This document shows positions 37,207 through 45,546 of a DNA stretch of 64,000 nt, piece by piece. Position numbers and translations under genes: made by a program. Every line of letters starts with the position of its first letter. The stretch's first letter is position 1. The notes under the pieces are model-generated. The model was not told where the DNA came from and made no database searches. It saw only the letters and a program-made list of their open reading frames with translations. The DNA comes from Chryseobacterium sp. MYb264. GTDB taxonomy: Bacteria; Bacteroidota; Bacteroidia; Flavobacteriales; Weeksellaceae. The stretch covers positions 2,914,001 to 2,978,000 of the forward strand of contig NZ_CP142422.1 in assembly GCF_035974275.1 (NCBI RefSeq). The letters are read 5' to 3'.

Positions 37207-37668
37207 TTATTGCGGAATTCTTGTATAGGTAATGGTTTTAGATTCGTATGTCGTCGGATCTGAAGTATCCTCAAAAGTAAGATTCAATGTATTGGCATCA
37301 AGTCGCGTTACTTTTCCTTTTTCAGATTCCACAATTCCCTGATATTTTATTTCAAATTGTGTAGAACTCTTATCATAAGTATATGAAAAATTATAATCAG
37401 CCACTGCGCTGCAAGCTCCTCCCACCTCTTCTCTGTCAGTTCTTTTTCCGTTCCCTGCTTCGAAGAAATCCCATCTTGAAGATTTCTGACAGTCTGTATA
37501 ATCAATAGTATCAGAATAAGGGTCTTCTCCCGTTTCCACTACTGTTCTTACTTCTTTTATCGGCTGCCACTTCCCTACCAATGGAAACACCTGCTCAGTC
37601 ACATCGTCCTTACATCCGCTAATTGTTAACAACGATACTCCTGCAAATAGTAATGCTAATTTCTTCAT
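37207..37668 (-). CDS. Lipocalin-like lipoprotein (153 residues)
   Basis: A lipoprotein with a signal of 18 residues and lipobox LLTISGC (Cys19). It then shows the lipocalin-like opening VGKWQPIKEVRTV, two cysteines likely to pair (in DYTDCQKSSRWDFF and GGACSAVADYNFSY), and beta-strand alternation to the end (NLTFEDTSD, ESKTITYTR). Bacteroidota encode many such small lipocalin-fold lipoproteins of unknown ligand. A TATCTTTG box stands about 85 bp upstream. Copy 1 of the MITE-like element lies just beyond its 3' end. Confidence 0.75.
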   Translation of the reverse strand: MKKLALLFAGVSLLTISGCKDDVTEQVFPLVGKWQPIKEVRTVVETGEDPYSDTIDYTDCQKSSRWDFFEAGNGKRTDREEVGGACSAVADYNFSYTYDKSSTQFEIKYQGIVESEKGKVTRLDANTLNLTFEDTSDPTTYESKTITYTRIPQ

Positions 37669-37882
37669 ATCAAATTTTTCAGGCCTTAAAATTATAATTT
37701 TTTTACTTTATTTAATCATTTTTTGTAAAAAACGTTGCTGAAATTTACATTTTCAAAGATATTCAAAAAAATTATACCTCCGAAAAAAAATTTAATCCTG
37801 TAAATCATCACAAAACACCTTTGCTTACGTATGCTTAACACAAACTTCAAAATAAAAAACTATTTTTGTTAAAAATATACAA

Positions 37883-38860
37883 ATGCAAGACATCGCGAAA
37901 AATAATTTTGATTTTATCCGTGTTCTCCTCGCTTTCATCGTTTTTGTTGGTCATTTAGGGTATCTGAGTGCCTCTCAGGATTTGGCCTTTCTAAAACACA
38001 GTCCTGTAGAAGTCGCGGTTTTTGCCTTCTTTATCGTAAGTGGTTTTCTGATAGCCCGAAGCTACGAAAGAACGAGTACTTTGAAAAAATACGTAATGAA
38101 AAGGCTTAAAAGAATCCTTCCCGCTTACTGGCTGGTGGTTATCCTGTGCACTCTGCTGTTATGCCTTGTAAGCACGCTATCTTTTCCTCAGTATTTCACG
38201 AATATAAAAACGTTAAAATACTTCTTATGGAATTCGGTATTTATGAATTTTATGGCTCCGGATCTGCCTGGAGTATTCGGAAATGGAGCTGTAAACGGAG
38301 CACTTTGGACATTAAAAATTGAGATGTGCTATTACTTTCTGGTTCCCGTTTTATTTTTATTTTTCGGAAAGAACAATAAGTACCGAAACATCAGTTTAAT
38401 TATATTTTACTTCCTCTCTTTAGCCTATCTGAATTATTTTGAGCATATAGGAAAGGTAGAGCTTTCAAGACAGATCCCCGGCGCACTCTGCTATTTTATC
38501 GGCGGAATGCTGATCTATTTTAATTTTGATCAATTTATTAAACATAAGCATACTCTATTTATTATTGCCTTCATAACCGTTTGGCTTGATTTAATTTTAA
38601 AAGTTAAATTATTCTCACCCATCATGATCAGCATTATCGTTCTGTACATCGCCTACTCTTTCAAGTTTTTAAACCACTTCGGAAAGTACGGAGATTTCAC
38701 TTACGGAATTTATATTTTCCACTTCCCCATCATCAGAGTTTTTGCCACTTTAGGATTATTTACAGATTACAATCCTTATTTCATGGGGATTATCTGTATG
38801 TTTGTTGTTATTGGGGTAGGAATTGCATCATGGCATTTATACGAAAAGAAATTTTTATAA
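37883..38860 (+). CDS. Acyltransferase family 3 membrane protein (O-acetyltransferase type)
   Basis: A 325-residue integral membrane protein with about ten helices. The N-terminal FDFIRVLLAFIVFVGHLGY holds the catalytic-type His of acyltransferase 3 proteins, and the RSYERT...MKRLKRILPAYWLV segment is the family's arginine motif. Such proteins O-acetylate surface polysaccharides or lipids. It is followed at 13 bp by a family 2 glycosyltransferase, pointing to envelope glycan decoration. The start follows a T-rich leader. Confidence 0.88.
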   Translation: MQDIAKNNFDFIRVLLAFIVFVGHLGYLSASQDLAFLKHSPVEVAVFAFFIVSGFLIARSYERTSTLKKYVMKRLKRILPAYWLVVILCTLLLCLVSTLSFPQYFTNIKTLKYFLWNSVFMNFMAPDLPGVFGNGAVNGALWTLKIEMCYYFLVPVLFLFFGKNNKYRNISLIIFYFLSLAYLNYFEHIGKVELSRQIPGALCYFIGGMLIYFNFDQFIKHKHTLFIIAFITVWLDLILKVKLFSPIMISIIVLYIAYSFKFLNHFGKYGDFTYGIYIFHFPIIRVFATLGLFTDYNPYFMGIICMFVVIGVGIASWHLYEKKFL

Positions 38861-38873
38861 TTTTACATCACCA

Positions 38874-39632
38874 ATGAAAGACCTTGTTTCCATCATCACG
38901 CCGTGTTACAATTCTGCAGAATTCATCGAAGAAACGATACAATCTGTCTTGAACCAAACCTACGAAAACTGGGAATGGCTGATTACTGATGACCTTTCTA
39001 AAGACAATACTGTAGAAATCATCCGAAAATACAATGATCCAAGAATAAAACTCGAAAAACTGCAGATAAATGGAGGCGCAGGAAATGCCCGCAATAAAAG
39101 CCTGGAAAGAGCTGAGGGAAGATATATTGCCTTCTTAGATTCTGATGATCTTTGGTATCCTGAATATTTGGAAACCATGACAGATTATATGGAAGAACAC
39201 AACGTAGAGTTGGTTTACAGCAACTATTCGAGATGTGATGAGCATACGATGGAGCCTATTTTAAAGGATTTCATGGCCGATAAAATTGTTACTTTTTCTA
39301 ATTTGCTTAAAACGTGCAGGCTGGCTCCGGTTTCCACCATGTACGACACCAAAAGAGTTGGAAAATTTTTCTTTCCTGTAAAAAGTAAGCGCGAAGATCA
39401 CGTCATGTGGCTGAACTTATTGAAAGAAATTCCTGAAGGTCATCCCGTAAAAAAGACCCTCGCAAAATACAGAATGCGCGAAAACAGCGTTTCGAGAAAG
39501 AAAAAAAATATTATTGTTGACCAATATTTGGTGTATAAAGATTTTATGGGATTTTCAACAATAAAATCATTGTATTATACTGCCAATTGGGCAATGAACG
39601 GGTTCCTGAAGTATTCAAAAATATTTAATTAA
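38874..39632 (+). CDS. Family 2 glycosyltransferase
   Basis: A 252-residue GT-A fold enzyme. It has VSIITPCYNSAEFIEETI at the N-terminus, ITDDLSKDNTVEII, and a DxD-type metal site in FLDSDDLWYPEYLE. KREDHVMWLNLLK holds the ED motif, and RMRENSVSRKK follows. It probably transfers a sugar in exopolysaccharide or LPS building. The start at 38874 is chosen because MKDLVSIITPCYN is the usual N-terminus. It forms an operon with the acyltransferase and, through an overlapping TAATG, with the next gene. Confidence 0.9.
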   Translation: MKDLVSIITPCYNSAEFIEETIQSVLNQTYENWEWLITDDLSKDNTVEIIRKYNDPRIKLEKLQINGGAGNARNKSLERAEGRYIAFLDSDDLWYPEYLETMTDYMEEHNVELVYSNYSRCDEHTMEPILKDFMADKIVTFSNLLKTCRLAPVSTMYDTKRVGKFFFPVKSKREDHVMWLNLLKEIPEGHPVKKTLAKYRMRENSVSRKKKNIIVDQYLVYKDFMGFSTIKSLYYTANWAMNGFLKYSKIFN

Positions 39633-40258
39633 TGGAATATTCAAAAGAATTTAAAGCTGCACTCAGTAATTTTTCATCTATAGAAAAAGACCGTCTTATT
39701 TTCAGGTTGCTTAAGAAAGATAAGCTTTTGTCTAAAAAACTGTATTTCGAACTAATCGATCAGGAAACGACCGATAACAAAAGAGATGCAATGGAAGAAA
39801 TGATCGGTGAGAAAGTTCTTTTGGCTTCAAAATATATAGGAAATCAAAAATATTTCCTAGGAATTATCCGAAAATTAAGCGCAGAAATCACGGAGCACGT
39901 AAAGATTACAACCGATAAATTCGGAGACGTTTCTTTAAACTTATTAATGATCAATAAAATCCTTGATTACAATGATGACTTGAGAACTCAACGGTTTGAT
40001 AATGTGTATAAACTATACATTTATCTCATCAATAAAATTTTCAAAGCATTGGTTTTAACTAAAAAACTAGATGAAGATTATTGGATCGAAATTGATGAAT
40101 ATTTAGACAAACTTTCGGATAAAATTAAAGAAAATCATTACCTACAAAAACTTTGCATCAACAACGGATTAGACTTTAACTGGCTGACTTCCGATAAGAT
40201 TCCAGATAATATTGAAATGATAATTAAAGAAATAAAAAGTCAGGGATTTTTAAGATAA
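39632..40258 (+). CDS. Unrecognised helical protein in the glycan operon (208 residues)
   Basis: A soluble, charged and largely alpha-helical protein. The first ~65 residues (FSSIEKDRLIFRLLKKDKLLSKKLYFELID) are followed by LLASKYIGNQKYFLGIIRKLSAEITEHVK and a Leu/Lys-rich remainder. No signal, membrane segment or known motif. Its start codon overlaps the glycosyltransferase stop (TAATG), so translation is coupled. Its end overlaps the convergent waaA by 9 bp. No family recognised. Confidence 0.7.
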   Translation: MEYSKEFKAALSNFSSIEKDRLIFRLLKKDKLLSKKLYFELIDQETTDNKRDAMEEMIGEKVLLASKYIGNQKYFLGIIRKLSAEITEHVKITTDKFGDVSLNLLMINKILDYNDDLRTQRFDNVYKLYIYLINKIFKALVLTKKLDEDYWIEIDEYLDKLSDKIKENHYLQKLCINNGLDFNWLTSDKIPDNIEMIIKEIKSQGFLR

Positions 40259-41482
40259 AATCTTTTCGATAATCAACGCAGTAGAATTCGGTTTATCATC
40301 TACAAATTTCTGAGCATTTTCAGACATTGAATGAAGCATTTCTTCATCATCAAGAAGGAATAAAGTAAAACTAGTCGCTAAACTTTCATTATCGAAAGAT
40401 TTTCCGCCTTCAAAAGAAATTAATTCATCGGCTTCAGGATTTTTCCTGTATTTATTTCCGAAAATCACAGGAACGCCAAAAGTAGCCGCCTCCAGGATAT
40501 TATGAAGTCCCGCATCATGGAAACCACCGCCAACAACAGCGATATCTGCATAAGAATATAATTTGGAAAGTAAACCGATACAATCGATAATCAATACTTT
40601 GGACTGTGAATCTGCCAATAAAGAATGACTGATCTCACTATACAGAATAGCATCCGGAAACATCAGCTTTAAGTTCTGAACTCTTTTTAAATCATGCGGC
40701 GCAACAATAAGCTTAACAGAGGGATTTTTCTCAGAGATTTCTTCCGCAATTTTATCCTCGGCCTGCCAGGAACTTCCGAAAACAATTACTTGATCTTCAC
40801 CGATAAATTCATCAACTAAATCAACCTGATTTTCTCTTTCTCTCAATTGCTTTACACGATCAAACCTCGTATCTCCTGTCACAGAAGCATTTTCTAAGCC
40901 AACACTTTTTGCCAGAACATAAGACATTTGCGTTTGATGAAAAAACCAATCAATATGCTGTTGCAATTGTGTTACAAACCATTTTCCATAAGAAGTAAAA
41001 AATGCCTGTCTTTCATAAAATAACGCTGAGATAACATACGTTTTTACATTCTGATTTTTAAGCTCTTCCAAAAGATTATACCAATAATCATACTTCACTG
41101 TAAAAAATAGTTCAGTAGAAAAATGAGAAGTAAATTCTTTTATTTTGTTCTTTTTATCGAAAGGCAAATAGCAAATTACATCTGCTATATTTTCCTTTTT
41201 AATCACATTTTCATAGCCGGAGGGAGAGAAAAATGTAATCAGAATTTTATGGGTTGGAAACCTTTGTTTTAATTGTTCTAAGACCGGTAAACCCTGCTCA
41301 TATTCGCCTAAACTTGCGGCATGCATCCAGATGACCTTATCTGATTTTTTTAAAGCTGATTTTACTTTTTCCAAAGACTTTTTTCGCCCCTCCACTCCCT
41401 TTTTTGTTTTCTCATTGAAAAACGAAAAAACTTTCATTCCGAAAATAAGCAGACTTATAAAAATATTGTAAAGAAACTTCAA
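40250..41482 (-). CDS. waaA: 3-deoxy-D-manno-octulosonic acid (Kdo) transferase
   Basis: WaaA (KdtA) adds Kdo to lipid IVA at the inner membrane, the first core step after LpxB. The 410 residues show an N-terminal helix anchor, the GT-B catalytic IWMHAASLGEYEQG with its active-site Glu (about 52-65), ILITFFSPSGYE, YLPFDKKNKIKEF, then VVGGGFHDAGLHNILEAATFGVPVIFG (about 315-341), typical of the CMP-Kdo-binding half. It follows the NlpC/P60 gene by 14 bp, so the two are probably cotranscribed. Confidence 0.95.
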   Translation of the reverse strand: MKFLYNIFISLLIFGMKVFSFFNEKTKKGVEGRKKSLEKVKSALKKSDKVIWMHAASLGEYEQGLPVLEQLKQRFPTHKILITFFSPSGYENVIKKENIADVICYLPFDKKNKIKEFTSHFSTELFFTVKYDYWYNLLEELKNQNVKTYVISALFYERQAFFTSYGKWFVTQLQQHIDWFFHQTQMSYVLAKSVGLENASVTGDTRFDRVKQLRERENQVDLVDEFIGEDQVIVFGSSWQAEDKIAEEISEKNPSVKLIVAPHDLKRVQNLKLMFPDAILYSEISHSLLADSQSKVLIIDCIGLLSKLYSYADIAVVGGGFHDAGLHNILEAATFGVPVIFGNKYRKNPEADELISFEGGKSFDNESLATSFTLFLLDDEEMLHSMSENAQKFVDDKPNSTALIIEKILS

Positions 41483-41496
41483 ACCTGATTTTTATT

Positions 41497-42213
41497 TTAA
41501 ATAATACTTTTAATGACTCTTAGCTTATGGGTATGCTTATTGAGTTCTTTATTGAAAATCCCTGTAGAATCCAATGTATCAATTCTTACCTTTCCCGAAG
41601 CATGAATAATTTTCTGATTCTCCAGCATAATACCGACATGGATAATTTTTCCTTCAGGGTTTTCAAAAAATGCCAAATCACCCAACTGGCTTTCCTCAAC
41701 AAAAGTTAGAGACTCACCCACTTCCACTTGCTGCGAAGTATCCCTTGGCAATTTTATATTGTGAACTTTATAGACCAACTGTGTAAAACCGGAGCAGTCT
41801 ACCGCAAAAAAGCTTTTGCCGCCCCATAAATAAGGAACATTCAGGAATTCTCTGGCCGTTAAAGCAATACTCTCTCTTACATCATGACTTCTTCTTGATG
41901 CTACCACAGGAAATTCTACCTCCGAACCTATTGAAAGTAAAGTTTTGCCGTCATTCATCAGAACAGAAGAAAAATCTTCCGTAACAACAGTCACTTTTCG
42001 TTTTGCGAGATCTTCGTCTGTTACAGGCTTCAGCTGTTTCGTGTCCATCCATCCTTCATAACCGTCATAATGCATTTTTATCCTGGTCCAGTTTTTATTC
42101 ACTTCCAGAATATCTGCACTTTCCCCAAACAATATTTCCGTAACAATTTCCGCTTTGTCAGATCCTTCTGCACGAACGGGAGCCACTGTAACAATACAAA
42201 TTCCTTTATTCAT
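41497..42213 (-). CDS. C40 (NlpC/P60) peptidase with SH3-like domains
   Basis: A cell-wall endopeptidase-type protein of 238 residues. An N-terminal SH3b-like domain (VTVAPVRAEGSDKAEIVTEILFGE, GYEGWMD) is followed by a second linker domain and then the papain-like C40 domain. The Cys is in FAVDCSGF (C140) and the His in IIHVGI (H192); a third polar residue may be H204 in IIHASG. It has the YLWGGKS motif of gamma-D-glutamyl-diamino acid hydrolases. No signal peptide is evident, as in the Bacillus YkfC type that recycles muropeptides in the cytoplasm. Confidence 0.9.
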   Translation of the reverse strand: MNKGICIVTVAPVRAEGSDKAEIVTEILFGESADILEVNKNWTRIKMHYDGYEGWMDTKQLKPVTDEDLAKRKVTVVTEDFSSVLMNDGKTLLSIGSEVEFPVVASRRSHDVRESIALTAREFLNVPYLWGGKSFFAVDCSGFTQLVYKVHNIKLPRDTSQQVEVGESLTFVEESQLGDLAFFENPEGKIIHVGIMLENQKIIHASGKVRIDTLDSTGIFNKELNKHTHKLRVIKSII

Positions 42214-42303
42214 TAACTTTAATTAAAAGATTGAATGATTTAAAAATTAAAAAATTAGAGACTGCTTAATCTTTTAATAATTTAATATTTAAATCTTTTA
42301 ATT

Positions 42304-42951
42304 TTATTTTCTTCTTAAAAAATTAACACCGTCACGCAAAGGTAAAATAAGATTTTCAAAATCATTATCTTTTGCTACGGAATCATTTAATTCCTTGATC
42401 ATTTGCGTCGATTTCTGCTTCGGATTTTCTTCCAGTACTTTTCCGTACCAAAGCACATTATCAAACAGCACTACAGAACCGGATTTTGTTCTCGGTTTTA
42501 TCAATTTGAAATATTCAGCGTAATTTTCTTTATCCGCATCAATAAACACCAGATCGAAGATTTCGTCTGTAGTTCTTAAAAAATCTTTCGCATCCTGAAG
42601 CTTAAAATTAATTTGACTCGAATATTCACTTTCGATAAAATATTTTTTCGGCAAATACGCCAGATCCTCATTCACATCCAATGTGGTTAATTTCCCTTCT
42701 TTTGGCAAACCTGTTGCAAGGCAAAGAGTAGCATATCCCGTAAAAGTACCGATTTCAAGAATATTTTTTGGCTGCAACATTTGGGAGATCATTGTTAGTA
42801 ACCTTCCTTGCTGATAACCTGAAATCATATGAGGTTGTGTTGTTTTCTGATAAGTCTCTCTTCTTAGTTTTTTCAGAATTTCAGGTTCGGAAGACGCGTG
42901 ATTTTCCAGATACCTGTCCATTTCAGGATTTTTTTCTTCAAAAAAGCTCAT
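42304..42951 (-). CDS. O-methyltransferase (catechol-OMT-like, class I SAM)
   Basis: A 215-residue SAM enzyme of the methyltransf_3 family. Motif I is ILEIGTFTGYATLCLA (about 64-79), followed by LTTLDVNED, the metal-binding FIDADKENYAEYF (about 134-146) and VLFDNVLWYGKVL. Members methylate hydroxyl groups of catechol-like small molecules with a divalent metal; the natural substrate is unknown. It stands alone, 90 A+T-rich bases before the C40 gene. Confidence 0.92.
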   Translation of the reverse strand: MSFFEEKNPEMDRYLENHASSEPEILKKLRRETYQKTTQPHMISGYQQGRLLTMISQMLQPKNILEIGTFTGYATLCLATGLPKEGKLTTLDVNEDLAYLPKKYFIESEYSSQINFKLQDAKDFLRTTDEIFDLVFIDADKENYAEYFKLIKPRTKSGSVVLFDNVLWYGKVLEENPKQKSTQMIKELNDSVAKDNDFENLILPLRDGVNFLRRK

Positions 42952-43037
42952 TCTACAAAATTTTTGGTATTCAAATTTACTTAAATATAATCAAAATAGG
43001 GAAAAACCCATATCAATTACCGTAAAAATACGGATGG

Positions 43038-43066
43038 TTTGGTGCCTGTAAAACGCAGTACATTTG
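43038..43066 (+). promoter_or_regulatory. Promoter ahead of a 46-residue ORF
   Basis: TTTG (43038-43041), 17 bp, then TACATTTG (43059-43066), a full Bacteroidota match in a gene-free gap. The short ORF at 43110 is the only reading frame downstream before the terminator. Confidence 0.55.
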
Positions 43067-43109
43067 CAACAAGGAATTAACACACACTTGAGGGTAAAAA
43101 TAATAAGCG

Positions 43110-43250
43110 ATGGAAAAACTAATTATTAAACACGAATCAGTACAATCAAAAGAGGCAAAGGTTTTATCCTCAAAAAAAACTAATAACGAAATATCCAATT
43201 CATTTTTACGGAAAATTATTTCATTATTGAAAAAAGAAGAACTAATTTGA
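43110..43250 (+). CDS. Putative small protein (46 residues)
   Basis: The frame from the ATG at 43110 to TGA at 43248-43250 codes MEKLIIKHESVQSKEAKVL and ends LRKIISLLKKEELI, a basic and amphipathic peptide. It has a matching promoter 44 bp upstream and a terminator 10 bp downstream, so this stretch has the shape of a complete transcription unit. It could also be an RNA gene. No family recognised. Confidence 0.4.
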   Translation: MEKLIIKHESVQSKEAKVLSSKKTNNEISNSFLRKIISLLKKEELI

Positions 43251-43260
43251 TGAAAAAGAA

Positions 43261-43284
43261 AAATCCCGAAGCAATTCGGGATTT
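43261..43284. terminator. Bidirectional terminator
   Basis: A 10-bp perfect stem AAATCCCGAA with a 4-nt loop lies between the small ORF and the convergent OmpA-like gene. T-rich runs follow on both strands, better on the reverse. Confidence 0.85.
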
Positions 43285-43305
43285 ATTTGTTTATCACTTT
43301 TTCAT

Positions 43306-44139
43306 TTATTTCTTCGGAGCAATATCCATCAATTTCATAAACTCATCAAGTTTAGGCATAATGATGATCTCTGTTCTTCTGTTTTCAGCTCTTCCTGAAA
43401 CGCTCATGTTTGTCGCTTTAGGATTATATTCTGAACGACCACCTGCTGTAATTCTGGCAGGATCTACCCCAAACTGAGTCTGTAATATTTTAGCAACCGC
43501 TGTACCTCTCAAAGCTGAAAGATCCCAGTTGTCTCTTGGTAAGCTTGAAGAATTCAAGGCTGCATTATCTGTGTTACCTTCGATCAATACAGAATATTTA
43601 TCATAATCGTTGATTACTTTCGCTACTTTTCCTAACACTTCCTGAGCTGCCGGCAAAATGTTATAATCTCCCGTTTTGTAAAGCATCTTATCTGAAAGAG
43701 AAATCATCACAACTCCTTTCAGTACTTTCACCTGAACATCATCATCAGTCACATTATCCAAAGATCTTTTCAGTTTGTTTGATAATGCTAAATTTAAACT
43801 GTCGTTTTTAGCATTATTAGAAATCAACTGCTTGATATAAGAGTTTGAAGCGTTGATCTCTCCTACCAGTTTATCAATATTGGCAGAACTTTTACCCGTG
43901 TTGGATAAACAAGCATCCAAAGATGATTTTAAAGCATCATGCTGGCTTTTTAATAAATTATTCTCACTTGTCAAAGCAGAGTTCTGAGACTTTAGATCCT
44001 GAATTTCTCTTTGTCTCTCCCCTACGTTTTCGATACATTGCTTGTAATTCGAGCTCAAGGCATCGTATTGCTTTTTGCTAATACAAGATGTCATCCCTAA
44101 CACCATTGCAGAAACCGCTAAGATTTTAAAAAATTTCAT
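43306..44139 (-). CDS. OmpA-family lipoprotein
   Basis: A 277-residue lipoprotein with lipobox GMTSC (Cys19). A long coiled coil follows (about 25-120, KQYDALSSNYKQCIENVGERQ), then an OmpA C-terminal peptidoglycan-binding domain (SLSDKMLYKTGDYNIL, VLIEGNTDNAAL, LSALRGTAVAKILQTQFGV, ITAGGRSEYNP, NRRTEIIIMP). It should tether the outer membrane to peptidoglycan. Single gene, divergent from tilS; a TACCTTTG box lies at 44162-44169. Confidence 0.92.
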   Translation of the reverse strand: MKFFKILAVSAMVLGMTSCISKKQYDALSSNYKQCIENVGERQREIQDLKSQNSALTSENNLLKSQHDALKSSLDACLSNTGKSSANIDKLVGEINASNSYIKQLISNNAKNDSLNLALSNKLKRSLDNVTDDDVQVKVLKGVVMISLSDKMLYKTGDYNILPAAQEVLGKVAKVINDYDKYSVLIEGNTDNAALNSSSLPRDNWDLSALRGTAVAKILQTQFGVDPARITAGGRSEYNPKATNMSVSGRAENRRTEIIIMPKLDEFMKLMDIAPKK

Positions 44140-44225
44140 AAATAATCATTTTTAGACGAACCAAAGGTAGAAAATTCATTTTAATTATATGAATTATCTT
44201 TGCATAAAAGAAATCCTCAACCTAG

Positions 44226-45545
44226 ATGTTGACAGAAACACACTTCAGAACCCGATTAGAAAGCCTTACAGGTTCCCCCGAAAAGCAGAACTATCTTCTG
44301 GCGGTAAGCGGAGGCGCCGATTCTATTGTACTGGCCGCTTTATTCAAAGCTTCAGGCTATTCTTTCGAAATCGCACATATCAATTATAAACTTCGCGGCG
44401 AAGATTCTGAACTGGATCAGAAAACAGTTCAGGATTTTTGTGAGAAAAATCATATTAAATTTCATCTGTATCAGGTTTCCGAAAAGGATAAAAAACCTGA
44501 AAATTCGATCCAGCTTTGGGCAAGAGAACTGCGCTACCGATTCTTTAAAGAAATTCAGGAAAAAGAAAAACTGACATTTCTGGTCACGGCTCATCATCTG
44601 AACGATCAATTGGAAACGTTTATCATTAATCTTTCAAAAGCTGCCGGAATTAATGGTTTAAGCGGAATTCCTGCGAATGACAATTATATTTTAAGACCGC
44701 TTTTGGATTTTACTAAAGAAGAAATCTACGAGTTTGCAACCCGGAATCATATTGAATACCGCGAAGACCTTTCCAATAAAAAAAGTGATTATTTAAGGAA
44801 TAAAATCAGACTTGAAATTGTTCCGAAATTATTAGAAACAAATGAAAATTTTCTGGAAAACTTCCAAAAAAGCTCTTCTTATTTAAATCAAACCAAAAAT
44901 TTTGTTCAGCAACAGATTCAGGAAAAAGAAAATCGGCTGACGATATTTAACAAAGAGCATAAAATCCTATCAAAGGAAAGACTTAATCAGGAAAATGATT
45001 TTGTAAAATTCGAGATCTTAAAAAAGTACGGTTTTAATCAGGAAGAAGAAATCTCAAAAATTTTTAAAGCCGAAAACGGAAGTCATTTTTTCTCAAAAGA
45101 GTATCAGCTGATGGTAAGTTATGATGAATTGATTATAATCAAAAGGCAAAAAGCAATAAGCAATAAGCCTGAAGAAATTCTTTTAATTGAAAAATTTGAC
45201 TATTCTGAAAACCAAATGGTCATTAATCTCGAAAATATAATCAGCGACATTGAAGAAATCAATAAAAACTTCGAATGGAGCTTTGATGCTGAAAAAATCA
45301 GCTTCCCACTGCGATTGAGAAGACAGCAGGATGGTGATGAGTTTTATCCCATTGGGTTTTCGGGGAAAAAGAAAGTTTCTAAATTTTTTAGGGACGAAAA
45401 AATATCTATTTTAGCGAGGCAAAAAATCTGGATATTAACTGACAGTGAAAATTCCGTACTCGGAATCATACCTTTCAGACAAGATAGAAAATATGCAATG
45501 GATGAGAAGACAAATAAAATTCTCAAAATTTTTAATGAAAAGTAA
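44226..45545 (+). CDS. tilS: tRNA(Ile)-lysidine synthase
   Basis: TilS converts C34 of the CAT-anticodon tRNA-Ile to lysidine, needed to read AUA. The N-terminal PP-loop SGGADS (about 28-33) binds ATP. HINYKLRGEDSELD, LVTAHHLNDQLETFIINL and the KSDYLRNKIRLEIVPKL segment follow, and the C-terminal domain has FPLRLRRQQDGDEFYPIG. At 439 residues it is normal. A TATCTTTG box stands at 44195-44202. It overlaps or abuts dsbD. Confidence 0.95.
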   Translation: MLTETHFRTRLESLTGSPEKQNYLLAVSGGADSIVLAALFKASGYSFEIAHINYKLRGEDSELDQKTVQDFCEKNHIKFHLYQVSEKDKKPENSIQLWARELRYRFFKEIQEKEKLTFLVTAHHLNDQLETFIINLSKAAGINGLSGIPANDNYILRPLLDFTKEEIYEFATRNHIEYREDLSNKKSDYLRNKIRLEIVPKLLETNENFLENFQKSSSYLNQTKNFVQQQIQEKENRLTIFNKEHKILSKERLNQENDFVKFEILKKYGFNQEEEISKIFKAENGSHFFSKEYQLMVSYDELIIIKRQKAISNKPEEILLIEKFDYSENQMVINLENIISDIEEINKNFEWSFDAEKISFPLRLRRQQDGDEFYPIGFSGKKKVSKFFRDEKISILARQKIWILTDSENSVLGIIPFRQDRKYAMDEKTNKILKIFNEK

Positions 45546-45546
45546 G

